A stretch of 64,000 bases of DNA from an uncultured Prevotellaceae bacterium (lineage in GTDB: Bacteria > Bacteroidota > Bacteroidia > Bacteroidales > Muribaculaceae). Position 1 is the first letter of the stretch. Each line of letters begins with the position of its first letter. A program made the translations under genes and the position numbers. Location of the stretch: contig ONKD01000008.1 in assembly GCA_900318345.1 (NCBI GenBank), forward strand, positions 62,001-126,000, read 5' to 3'. The notes under the pieces are model-generated. The model was not told the origin of the DNA. It made no database searches and saw only the letters and a program-made list of their open reading frames with translations. This document shows, piece by piece, positions 16,252 through 24,251 of this stretch.

Positions 16252-18768
16252 TCAATATCCCATGCGCGAAGTGTCAACGGCCTTGGTCTTCTTCTCCTTG
16301 AAGTTACCGATACGGTAGATGACGGTTAACGAGTAGCTGGTGTAGGGCATCCACAGGCGCATGGCATAGTCCTGATTGGCTATACGGGAATATGTCTTGA
16401 TGTGAGCATTTAGGATGTTGTCGCCTTGGGCAACAAGACTCCACTTACCGTTGCCAGAGGTATAACGGAGTGTCGCATTGAGCCGCAGCAGCGGATCGAT
16501 GTCATAGACTCCTTGGATGGCCTTCGTCTGGAAAAACGGATTGAGGATAAACTGAATATTGTGCCGCGAAGACAGTTTAGCAGCAACCATTCCACCCAAT
16601 ATTCCCGAAAGGAAGGTGCGGTCAATAGGCGGGTCAAAGAAACTGTCCGTTTTATCGTGGCGATAGAGGGCTGTAGCCATCACATTGCCGTTGAGCCAGT
16701 CACCAACACGAAATTGCGCCGAGGCTTGCAAGCCGATGTAGTTGGAATAGTCAAAATTGGTCTCCTTCATCACAACGGCCATGCGGTCTGATGGCTGATA
16801 GGCCATCTGCACGAAATAGTCGGGCTCTAGCATGGCGAAGGCCGAGAAAGTGTATTTGTGGTTGAATTGCCACATCAAGTTGAAGTCATATTTTGACATC
16901 GGTTTCAGATCGGGATTTCCCCATATCTCGCTGTAGGCCGATGCGTAGTAGATGCTGCTCATCGTGCTCCAATAGCTGGGATAGATGGCCTGACTACTGA
17001 TGCCAAAGTTGAGCATGTTCTTGTCATTGATATTCCACATGGCATTGAACTGCGGATAAATGCGCCACTCGTTCCATTTGGTGGCGTGATACTGCTCGGC
17101 AGTCACCGATGTTTCAAGGTTCAACGACTGGCCAATTTGTTTGCTCACTCCCACATAGCCATTCATGATGCGCTCGTCGTAGTCCACGTGTGAGGTGGCA
17201 TCGGGCAGGGGTTGATGCTGCGTGTCGAGCGTGGTCTGATAGCTGTTGTTGTTAGTGAACTGCACTTTGCCGCCATAACTCAGTTCCCAACCTTTCGGTA
17301 AGGTGTGAGTTTGGTCTGCTGTAAAGAGCCATTTGCTCACCTTCTGACGGCTATCGACATAGAGGTTGCGGCTGATGTCATACAACTCGCCGTCAAGGTT
17401 CTGTGTCCGGGGTTCCTGATAGTTGGTATAGGAAATACCGAGTTGCAGGCCGAACGGAGCCGAATAACAGGCATCAACGTTGTGCAGATACTCGTGTTGA
17501 CGGGAGTGTTGTGCGGATTGCGCCGTGCCTGTCGTGGTGTTGGAGGAACGGGTGGAACTCCATTGCCCCGTGTAGGCCAGGCTCAGGCGATGATTGTCCG
17601 CGATAGCATAGTCTATACCAATGCGATAATCATGGCTCAGGCCATCGCTGCGGTTGCGGGTTTTGTCACTGTAGTACACACGTTGACCATTGAGAGGATG
17701 GTTGGCCTCATGCTCCACCTGTCCATAGCCCGTGCCATCGGTGAACTTGTAAGACGCGTCTATGCCCAACTTTCCATGATTATAGATGATGCTGCCGCCC
17801 GCAAAGCCTGTGCCATATTTGCTCTGCTGCCAACCGCCCTTCAGTTGTCCAGAAAATTGGTTTGTGCCAGCGAAATCTTTCGTTACAATGTTGATAGCCA
17901 TCCCGCGCACATGGTACCTGGCTGGAGCCGACGGCATCACCTCGGCTTTGGACAGTTGTGCGGCAGGCATCTGCTTCAACCGCTCCACCACCTGTTCGGC
18001 ACTTAGCGTTGTTGGCTTGCCGTTGATGATGAGTGTTGCCGATTGCCCTGCAAAGGACAGTCCGTCGCCGCCGTCCGTCACACCCGGAATGCGAGTCAAG
18101 GCTTCGTAGGCATCATCGGCTGGCAGAATATCCAACAATTGCGGCATGTTGTATGTCAAGTGTCCGTTTTCAGCCTTAACTATCGGCCGTTCCCCCTTGA
18201 CGGTGACACTGCCAAGGGTGTATTGGTCGGGTTGCATTTTGATGGTGCCCAGGTGAGGGGTTTTGCAGTGGCGATAGACGGGGCGGTAGCCCACGTAGGT
18301 GATGCGGGCCAGCACGCCGCTTTGGTCACAGGGGATGACAAAGAGGCCGCTCTCGTTGGTCACGCCGCCGGTGATGAGGGAGGAGTCGCGCGGCGAGAGC
18401 AGGGCGACGTTGGCATAGGGCAACGGCTGGCCCGTCTCGTCAAGGACGGTGCCCTTGAGGCGCGTGGAGGCCTTCTGCGGGCACTCGACGGCAATTTCTT
18501 TGCCCTGCACGGTCATCTTGATGGGATAGAAACCGATCATCTGCTGGATGGCATCGGGCACCGACTTGTTCTTAACCGACGTCGTCACCCTGAAGTCCTC
18601 CAACTCATTATAGAGAAAACTGATGTTGTATTCCCCGTTCAGTTCGTTGATCCACTTGAGCGCCTCGCTCATCGACACGTCATTGAACGTCCGCGTCACC
18701 CGCTGCCCAAAGGCAACCGTGGCGATGCACAGGCATGCCACGATAAATATCATACGTCTTGCCATCAT
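16252..18768 (-). CDS. TonB-dependent outer-membrane receptor with N-terminal STN signalling domain
   Basis: An 838-residue outer-membrane receptor. After a signal peptide, an STN domain (about 20-100, starting VTRTFNDVSMSEALKW) would contact the anti-sigma protein. A carboxypeptidase-regulatory-like beta domain (about 105-190, GTVLDETGQPLPYANVALLS) follows. The plug (about 195-300) contains ADDAYEALTRIPGV and ATLIINGKP, and the rest is a beta barrel. Ligand unknown; no SusD partner is present, so it is not a typical Sus pair. Its ATG overlaps the stop of the anti-sigma gene (ATGA), which indicates translational coupling. Residues about 20-198 are almost identical to the broken receptor downstream, and identity stops abruptly after VTVKGERP. 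Confidence 0.85.
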   Translation of the reverse strand: MMARRMIFIVACLCIATVAFGQRVTRTFNDVSMSEALKWINELNGEYNISFLYNELEDFRVTTSVKNKSVPDAIQQMIGFYPIKMTVQGKEIAVECPQKASTRLKGTVLDETGQPLPYANVALLSPRDSSLITGGVTNESGLFVIPCDQSGVLARITYVGYRPVYRHCKTPHLGTIKMQPDQYTLGSVTVKGERPIVKAENGHLTYNMPQLLDILPADDAYEALTRIPGVTDGGDGLSFAGQSATLIINGKPTTLSAEQVVERLKQMPAAQLSKAEVMPSAPARYHVRGMAINIVTKDFAGTNQFSGQLKGGWQQSKYGTGFAGGSIIYNHGKLGIDASYKFTDGTGYGQVEHEANHPLNGQRVYYSDKTRNRSDGLSHDYRIGIDYAIADNHRLSLAYTGQWSSTRSSNTTTGTAQSAQHSRQHEYLHNVDACYSAPFGLQLGISYTNYQEPRTQNLDGELYDISRNLYVDSRQKVSKWLFTADQTHTLPKGWELSYGGKVQFTNNNSYQTTLDTQHQPLPDATSHVDYDERIMNGYVGVSKQIGQSLNLETSVTAEQYHATKWNEWRIYPQFNAMWNINDKNMLNFGISSQAIYPSYWSTMSSIYYASAYSEIWGNPDLKPMSKYDFNLMWQFNHKYTFSAFAMLEPDYFVQMAYQPSDRMAVVMKETNFDYSNYIGLQASAQFRVGDWLNGNVMATALYRHDKTDSFFDPPIDRTFLSGILGGMVAAKLSSRHNIQFILNPFFQTKAIQGVYDIDPLLRLNATLRYTSGNGKWSLVAQGDNILNAHIKTYSRIANQDYAMRLWMPYTSYSLTVIYRIGNFKEKKTKAVDTSRMGY

Positions 18769-19388
18769 TCCACCACGATTGCATTGCCCTCCTTACTGAT
18801 ATTCACACTCTCGAACAGGTTGAGGCGCTCCAGCGCGGCATCCAGGTCCTCATCGGGCTGCCACACGAAGTAGAAGCGCAGCGCGCGGGCGTCCTCGTTG
18901 CGGAACTCGACCTGCATGCTATAGTGGGGCGCAATCTTTTCCAGCATCTGGTCAAGCGGCTGGTTGTCGAATACGACGGGCTCAGTCACAACTGTTGCTG
19001 TGTCGGCCACGCCAAGGCGAGGCCCTACGGTCGATTCGGGCCGCGGCTCGGGGGTGACAGTCTCGGTGGATTCTTTGGCTTGACCATTGACGCTGTGACT
19101 CACGGCATGGATGGCGGCATAGGTGAAGGCCGAGAGCATAATCACGCCAAGGAAGATGGCGGCGACCTTGAGCCAGCGGCGGTTGTTCATCGGAGTAAAA
19201 TGCGCTTGTTCGAAGCGTTGCCACTCGGCATCGACATCGGGCTCGGGAATATCGGTCATCGCGCGCTTGGCGGTGACGAGTTGCTCCTGCATTTCGTCAT
19301 CAAGCATGGCGGCCAACTGCTCATCGGTGTAATTCTCGGGATGCTCGTGCATGTCGAGCAAGAGACGGATTTTATCGTTCTGTTCCAT
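18765..19388 (-). CDS. Short FecR-like anti-sigma factor
   Basis: A 207-residue protein with an N-terminal acidic cytoplasmic part, one membrane helix (about 73-92, LKVAAIFLGVIMLSAFTYAA), and a periplasmic end matching the FecR C-terminal (DUF4974/STN-like) domain: VFDNQPLDQMLEKIAPHYS and LDAALERLNLFESVNI. Expected role: it holds the ECF sigma factor at the membrane until the receptor's STN domain signals. It is shorter than usual FecR proteins of about 300 residues or more because the central FecR domain is lacking; only a Pro/Glu-rich linker joins helix and C-terminus. It lies between sigma and receptor genes with tiny spacings. Confidence 0.75.
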   Translation of the reverse strand: MEQNDKIRLLLDMHEHPENYTDEQLAAMLDDEMQEQLVTAKRAMTDIPEPDVDAEWQRFEQAHFTPMNNRRWLKVAAIFLGVIMLSAFTYAAIHAVSHSVNGQAKESTETVTPEPRPESTVGPRLGVADTATVVTEPVVFDNQPLDQMLEKIAPHYSMQVEFRNEDARALRFYFVWQPDEDLDAALERLNLFESVNISKEGNAIVVE

Positions 19389-19393
19389 AACGT

Positions 19394-19891
19394 CTATTGT
19401 TTTGAGTTGTTGAAATAGGCATTGATTTTCGCCAGTGACTGTGACAAGTGGTGATGGACCGTCACGCGGCTCACGCCCACGGCATCGGCGACCTGCTGAC
19501 AGGTCATGTCCTGCAGGTAGCGAAGGGTGAAGATGTGACGCGTTATCGGCGGCAATTGAGTGTTAATGTAATCACGCAATTCGGCAAGCGTTATTGAGTC
19601 GTCGGGGCCATCGTCAAGCGGTTCGGATTTTGTCGAATAGAGCCTGATGAAGCGCTCCCGCATGTGCTTGTGGCGGATCACATTGATACAACTGTTGCGC
19701 ACGCACGTCAGCAGGAAACCCTGAGCGTTGTCGCTGCGTATGGCCAGGCCGCCACCGAGCAGAGAGGCGAAAACGTCGCTCACGACATCCCGCGCCTCGT
19801 CCTCATCATACAGGAGCGACATTGCCAGACGGAACATCGCTGCGTAGTGCGTCTTGAACAGTATTTCCAATTCACTTTTTGTCATAGTCAT
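19394..19891 (-). CDS. ECF-type RNA polymerase sigma factor
   Basis: A 165-residue sigma-70 family factor. Region 2 is LFKTHYAAMFRLAMSLL plus DEDEARDVVSDVFASLL. Region 4 is a helix-turn-helix near the end (MTCQQVADAVGVSRVTVHHH). It starts a sigma / anti-sigma / receptor / receptor gene order on the minus strand, the usual trans-envelope signalling arrangement in Bacteroidetes. It presumably drives expression of this locus and perhaps others. No TAnnTTTG box is seen directly upstream; its own target sequence may lie there. Confidence 0.92.
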   Translation of the reverse strand: MTMTKSELEILFKTHYAAMFRLAMSLLYDEDEARDVVSDVFASLLGGGLAIRSDNAQGFLLTCVRNSCINVIRHKHMRERFIRLYSTKSEPLDDGPDDSITLAELRDYINTQLPPITRHIFTLRYLQDMTCQQVADAVGVSRVTVHHHLSQSLAKINAYFNNSKQ

Positions 19892-19960
19892 GGGTCAATT
19901 ACACTTGATAGACGTTTCAGGTCAAAGAAATGTAAACCCTTTTCTATATTTTTTTGAAAT

Positions 19961-20000
19961 AAAAAGCGGCCGCGGGTAGATTGTGCCACCTGCGGCCGCT
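19961..20000 (-). terminator. Rho-independent terminator after the CotH pair
   Basis: AGCGGCCGC (19965-19973) pairs with GCGGCCGCT (19992-20000). On the minus strand the stem is followed by TTTTTATTTC. It ends the transcript of the gene at 20025. Confidence 0.88.
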
Positions 20001-20024
20001 ATGGTTATGCATGGGTTTTAGAGG

Positions 20025-21962
20025 TTATTGAAGCGGTGCGATGGAGGCAGCCTTGACGGTGAAGAAGTTGTTGCCGTCGGATTTTAACAGGTTATACTCG
20101 CTGTGGTTGCCCCACGAGGCGGGCTTGTCCTCGATGGAGGTGTCCTCGCCCGTGTCGTTGTCGATGTAGGGGGCAATCTTGTTGTGCCAGGCGCGGATGC
20201 GCGCTTGTGCCGTCTGTCGATCCATCATAGCATTGCCAGTGGTGACCAGGAACTTGAGGTGATTGATATAGATAGCTCTAAAATCATCAAACGCCAATAT
20301 CCTGGATATGAGTCTGTTGCTGCTAACGCCCCAATTGAGCGGGTCATGCCGCCCGGCATCTTCCTGGTTGCCGCAGCGCAGGCTGGTGCCCAGCGTGTTG
20401 TCGTAGTCGTAGGGGATGAAGTAGAACTTGTAGTCGTGCAGATGCCTGCTGTTAAAGTACAAGTAGTAGTTGTTGGCATTGTTCCAGTAGTCGTCCCACA
20501 TGCCCACGGCAACGTTAACGGCATAGGTCTTAAGCAGCAGGTCCACGTCAGTAACCTGTTGTATCCACGTGTAGAATTTGGTGTCGCTCAGTCCGTTAAT
20601 CAAGTTCATGAAATTCTGGAGCTGCACCTTGGCGCTGTCAAATTCCTCGGTCCGCGTCTCGAGCGTGTAGGCGTGGCGGTCATCGGTGTCATCGTCATAC
20701 CAGATGTCGCCATTGGGGTTGTTAAGGCCCGAGGCTCCGTTGCGGCATTTCCACAAGTAACCGTCGCTAGACCCGAAACGGCTCTTGCGGTCCTTGAGGT
20801 AGCGTTTGTCGATGGGCTCCAATAGCTCATACACACCATAATAAGCCTCCTTGCTGTCGCCCTCGACATGCAGCCACAGGCGGCAATAGTTGTCGCGGAT
20901 AGCCGTCCACACGCCTGCGCGGCGGAACAGTTCGTAGCAGAACATCTCGCGGACATACATCGGGTCGTCCTTGAACCACTTGAGGTGAAGTTTGCGCACG
21001 CCTTGAATCGTGTGGGCATCATCATCGACATATTTGCGCAAGTTGACTCCGAAGTGGGCATGATGCCAGTCGGTGTTTCCCGCTTGGTGGGTCTCGCCGT
21101 ACCATCCCTCGGGGCGGCGGCGCGAGGTGTTGCCCTTGAGGCGAATGCCGATGCTGTCGATGACCGTGGTCTCTCCATCCTTGACAAACGAGATGCTGCC
21201 CATGACATACTGGGTGGTGTAGGCATTGGCGTCATAGAGCGCCAGCAGCCTGTTCCACTCGCTGAGACTCACGTTGAGATGAACTTCTGGCAATGCCTCA
21301 TCGTCCCAGACATAATCATAGCCCTCCTTGACAGGAACGGGGAAATCACCTCCCAAGAGGTAGTCGATGAGCACGTTCACATCCATGATAGTGACTTCGC
21401 CGTCATGGCTGACGTCAGCCCGTTTTTGGGTATCATAGTTGGCCCATGTGCCCAGTAGGATGTCGATGAGGGTGTTGACGTCTGAGATGTTGATCTCGCC
21501 GTCACCATTGACGTCGCCCACTTCCAGCGCGTTGGGGTCGGGCAGTTCAGGCTCGTGATACTCGTCGATGCGGAAGGTGAGGTTGTTCAGATTAAACGTG
21601 AACGTGTAGTCTTGACCGTTGCCGGTGAACTTGTAAGAGTGGTTGTTGTTGCTCTTTTGTGTCCGGTAGTCGGTGCTCAATTCGACGGTTGAACTATTAT
21701 TTCCAGTGGGACCATAGCGGTGATTGGCGTTGAAGGCAGTCCAGTCGCTCGTGAGCCCGTCGGCAAAGACGAACCACACCGATCCGTTGATGTTGGCCGT
21801 GAGGGTATAAACCCCGTTGCCGTCATCGGTCATCTCAATGCCACTGGCAGGATTCCAGTTGCCGAAAGGTGTGTTGCCCACAATATAAATGGACGCTTGT
21901 GCTGGCAAAGAGGCCAGCACAAACGCCATCATCGTCAATACAAGATAGAAATACTTGTACAT
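20025..21962 (-). CDS. Secreted CotH-kinase-family protein with N-terminal beta domain and dockerin pair
   Basis: A 645-residue exported protein. After a signal peptide (to about 23), residues 24-135 form a small beta domain of the kind found in starch-binding SusE/SusF-like proteins (IYIVGNTPFGNWNP). Residues about 144-207 carry two dockerin-type calcium loops (DVNGDGEINISDVN and DVSHDGEVTIMDVN). The remainder is a CotH domain: IRLKGNTSR, KLHLKWFKDDPMYVREMF, YYGVYELLEPIDKRYLKDR and FIPYDYDNTLG, where the aspartates would bind metal and nucleotide. Bacillus CotH phosphorylates spore-coat proteins; substrates here are unknown. It forms a tandem pair with the next gene, 31 bases away. Confidence 0.82.
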   Translation of the reverse strand: MYKYFYLVLTMMAFVLASLPAQASIYIVGNTPFGNWNPASGIEMTDDGNGVYTLTANINGSVWFVFADGLTSDWTAFNANHRYGPTGNNSSTVELSTDYRTQKSNNNHSYKFTGNGQDYTFTFNLNNLTFRIDEYHEPELPDPNALEVGDVNGDGEINISDVNTLIDILLGTWANYDTQKRADVSHDGEVTIMDVNVLIDYLLGGDFPVPVKEGYDYVWDDEALPEVHLNVSLSEWNRLLALYDANAYTTQYVMGSISFVKDGETTVIDSIGIRLKGNTSRRRPEGWYGETHQAGNTDWHHAHFGVNLRKYVDDDAHTIQGVRKLHLKWFKDDPMYVREMFCYELFRRAGVWTAIRDNYCRLWLHVEGDSKEAYYGVYELLEPIDKRYLKDRKSRFGSSDGYLWKCRNGASGLNNPNGDIWYDDDTDDRHAYTLETRTEEFDSAKVQLQNFMNLINGLSDTKFYTWIQQVTDVDLLLKTYAVNVAVGMWDDYWNNANNYYLYFNSRHLHDYKFYFIPYDYDNTLGTSLRCGNQEDAGRHDPLNWGVSSNRLISRILAFDDFRAIYINHLKFLVTTGNAMMDRQTAQARIRAWHNKIAPYIDNDTGEDTSIEDKPASWGNHSEYNLLKSDGNNFFTVKAASIAPLQ

Positions 21963-21993
21963 CTTGAATTATGGTTATCAGTTAACCTGACGG

Positions 21994-23658
21994 TTATTTT
22001 GAAGTCTCCCTCAACTTGTTGATGGACAAAGCCTTGGCGTTGAAGAAGTTGTTGAAGTCGTTACCCATCAGGTTGTATTCAGGATGGATGCCGAAAGCCG
22101 AGGGCTTGTCCTCGATGGTCATCTCCCTGCCAGTGTCATTGCTGACGTAGGGCCCGATGCGGTTATACCAGCCATTGATGCGCGCTTGGGCCGACTCACG
22201 ATCCATGAGAGCATATTGCTCATCGACCGCCTCGAGAAGATATTTCACATAGATAGCCTTGAAATCCTCAAATTGAATAATCCTGTAAATGAGGGGATTA
22301 CTTGGTAGACCCCAGTTAAGCGGATCTTGTCGGCCAGCGTCGTTTTGAGCTCCTGCAATTGTGCTAGTGCCCAGCGTGCTGTCGTAGTCGTAAGGGATAA
22401 AGAAGAACTTGTAATCATCCAACCCCTTGCCGCTAAAGTACATGTAGTAGTTGTTAGCGTGGTTCCAGTAGTCATCCCAACTGCCCACAGCCACGTTGAT
22501 GGCATAGGTGTGCAGTAGCAGGTCGACATCGGTGACCTGTTGGATCCATACATAGAACTCCTCGTCGTTCAGATTGGTGAGCTTGTTCATGAAGTCAATG
22601 AGCTGTACCTTGGCGGTGTCAAACTCCTCGGTCTGGGTCTTGAGTGTGTAGGAGTGGCGGTCGTCTGTATCATCGTCATACCAGATGTCTCCGTCGGGGT
22701 TGGTAAGGCTGGTATTACTCTTGCATTTCCACAAGTAGCCGTTGCTGGAGTCGAACTTATCCTTGCGATCCTTGAGATAACGCTTGTCGATGGGCTCTAA
22801 AAGCTGATAAACGCCCAAATAAACCTCATTGTCATCACCCTCGATATAAATCCACACGCGGCAAAAGATGTCTCTAATCGCTGTCCAGATGCCAGCTCTG
22901 GTGAATAGATTGTAGCTGAAGATTTCCCTCACATAGCTCGGGTCGATTCTGCCGCTCCTGAGGTGGAGTTTGCGTATGCCGCTGATGGTATGTGCATCAT
23001 CATCGACATATTTGCGCAGGTTGACACCATAGCTGATGCGTCGCCAGATATTTGTGTTGGTCTGATGAGGCACGCCATACTGGTTGCCTTCAGGACGGTC
23101 GCGCGAGGTGTTGCCCTTGATCCTAAGTCCGACGCTGTCAACTCTTGTGGTGTCACCCTCCTTGATGAAGGTGATGTTTGCCATGACATACTGGGTCGTG
23201 TATATGTTAGCGTCATAAAGCTCGAGCAGCCTGTTCCACTCAGCAAGGCTCACGTCCAAGTGAATCTCGGGAATGACCTGGTCATCCCACACATAGTCGT
23301 AGCTTTCTTTTACCGGATGAGGCAATTCGCCGCCCAACAGGTAATCGATAAGTATAGACACGTCACTGATGGTTAGCGAGCCATCCTGGTTGACATCGGC
23401 CCAGCGCCTGGTGTCATAGGTGGCAAACTTGCCGAGCAGGATGTCGATCATCAGGGTTACATCTGCGATGGTGATATGGCCGTCGGCATTGGCATCGCCA
23501 ATCTGAATGCTGAAAGGATCCACTGCCTTGGTGGGCGTTTGGTGCTGGCCCACGGTAGTGAAAAATTCAGGTCCAAATTCATACATGAAATCTTGGGCCT
23601 GGGCTGGCATGGCGGCCAGTGCCATCAATGTAACAAAGAAATATAAAACATTTTTCAT
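21994..23658 (-). CDS. Secreted CotH-kinase-family protein with dockerin pair
   Basis: A 554-residue paralogue of the gene downstream. A signal peptide is followed directly by two dockerin-type loops (about 49-109, DANADGHITIADVT and DVNQDGSLTISDVS). The CotH domain follows, with LRIKGNTSRDRPEG, KLHLRSGRIDPSYVREIF, VYLGVYQLLEPIDKRYLKDR and FIPYDYDSTLG. It lacks the SusE-like beta domain of its neighbour. It lies 28 bases after the carbonic anhydrase stop on the same strand, so it could share a transcript beginning at the aminopeptidase gene. Function in the cell is not known. Confidence 0.82.
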   Translation of the reverse strand: MKNVLYFFVTLMALAAMPAQAQDFMYEFGPEFFTTVGQHQTPTKAVDPFSIQIGDANADGHITIADVTLMIDILLGKFATYDTRRWADVNQDGSLTISDVSILIDYLLGGELPHPVKESYDYVWDDQVIPEIHLDVSLAEWNRLLELYDANIYTTQYVMANITFIKEGDTTRVDSVGLRIKGNTSRDRPEGNQYGVPHQTNTNIWRRISYGVNLRKYVDDDAHTISGIRKLHLRSGRIDPSYVREIFSYNLFTRAGIWTAIRDIFCRVWIYIEGDDNEVYLGVYQLLEPIDKRYLKDRKDKFDSSNGYLWKCKSNTSLTNPDGDIWYDDDTDDRHSYTLKTQTEEFDTAKVQLIDFMNKLTNLNDEEFYVWIQQVTDVDLLLHTYAINVAVGSWDDYWNHANNYYMYFSGKGLDDYKFFFIPYDYDSTLGTSTIAGAQNDAGRQDPLNWGLPSNPLIYRIIQFEDFKAIYVKYLLEAVDEQYALMDRESAQARINGWYNRIGPYVSNDTGREMTIEDKPSAFGIHPEYNLMGNDFNNFFNAKALSINKLRETSK

Positions 23659-23686
23659 ATTAAGTTGGATTATTAAATGGTTTGGA

Positions 23687-24211
23687 TTATTCTTCGTCCT
23701 GGTTGTACCAAGTGGAGTACATCAGGTAGTTCTTGGCGATTTTCACGTTGATTTCGCTGGCCTGTGAGGGGTCAACCATCTTTTTGAACTTGGCCGGACT
23801 GCCTGCCCACAACTCATGGGGACCCACCTTGGTGCCGCCCAGCACGACACTGCCGGCGGCAATGATGGCGCCCTCGCCAATCTCGGCGTGGTCAAGAATG
23901 ATGCTGCCCATGCCGATGAGTGCCATGTCACCGATTTTGGCGCCATGGACGACAACATTGTGGCCAATCGACACGTCGTTGCCAATCTCGGTGACCGATT
24001 TCTCATACAGGGTGTGTATCACACTGTTGTCCTGGATGTTGACGCGGTTGCCAATGGTGATGGTGTTGACGTCACCACGCAAGACTGCGTTGAACCAGAT
24101 GCTGCAATCGTTTCCCATGGTGACATCGCCCACAACGACGGCACTGTCGGCTAGGAAGCAATTCTCACCGATTTTGGGGTCAAAACCCCTTACCTTCTTA
24201 ATGATAGCCAT
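23687..24211 (-). CDS. Gamma-class carbonic anhydrase family protein
   Basis: A 174-residue left-handed beta-helix protein built from hexapeptide repeats (IGNRVNIQDNSVIH, IGNDVSIGHNVVVH, IGDMALIGMGS, IGEGAIIAAGS). Three histidines of the type that bind zinc or iron at trimer interfaces are present: in NSVIH, GHNVVVH and the same turn region. RGDVNTITIG holds the conserved Arg/Asp. The family includes YrdA and PaaY; carbonic anhydrase activity is not established for many members, so the call is to family. It sits between pepP and the CotH pair on the same strand. Confidence 0.88.
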   Translation of the reverse strand: MAIIKKVRGFDPKIGENCFLADSAVVVGDVTMGNDCSIWFNAVLRGDVNTITIGNRVNIQDNSVIHTLYEKSVTEIGNDVSIGHNVVVHGAKIGDMALIGMGSIILDHAEIGEGAIIAAGSVVLGGTKVGPHELWAGSPAKFKKMVDPSQASEINVKIAKNYLMYSTWYNQDEE

Positions 24212-24251
24212 ATTCTTTAGTCTTTAAGTCTCTAGTCGTTAGTTATTGATT

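Noticed and set aside
16252-18768. SusC identity for the intact receptor
   Set aside because: It is shorter than SusC proteins, has an STN domain with a sigma/FecR pair, and no SusD gene follows.
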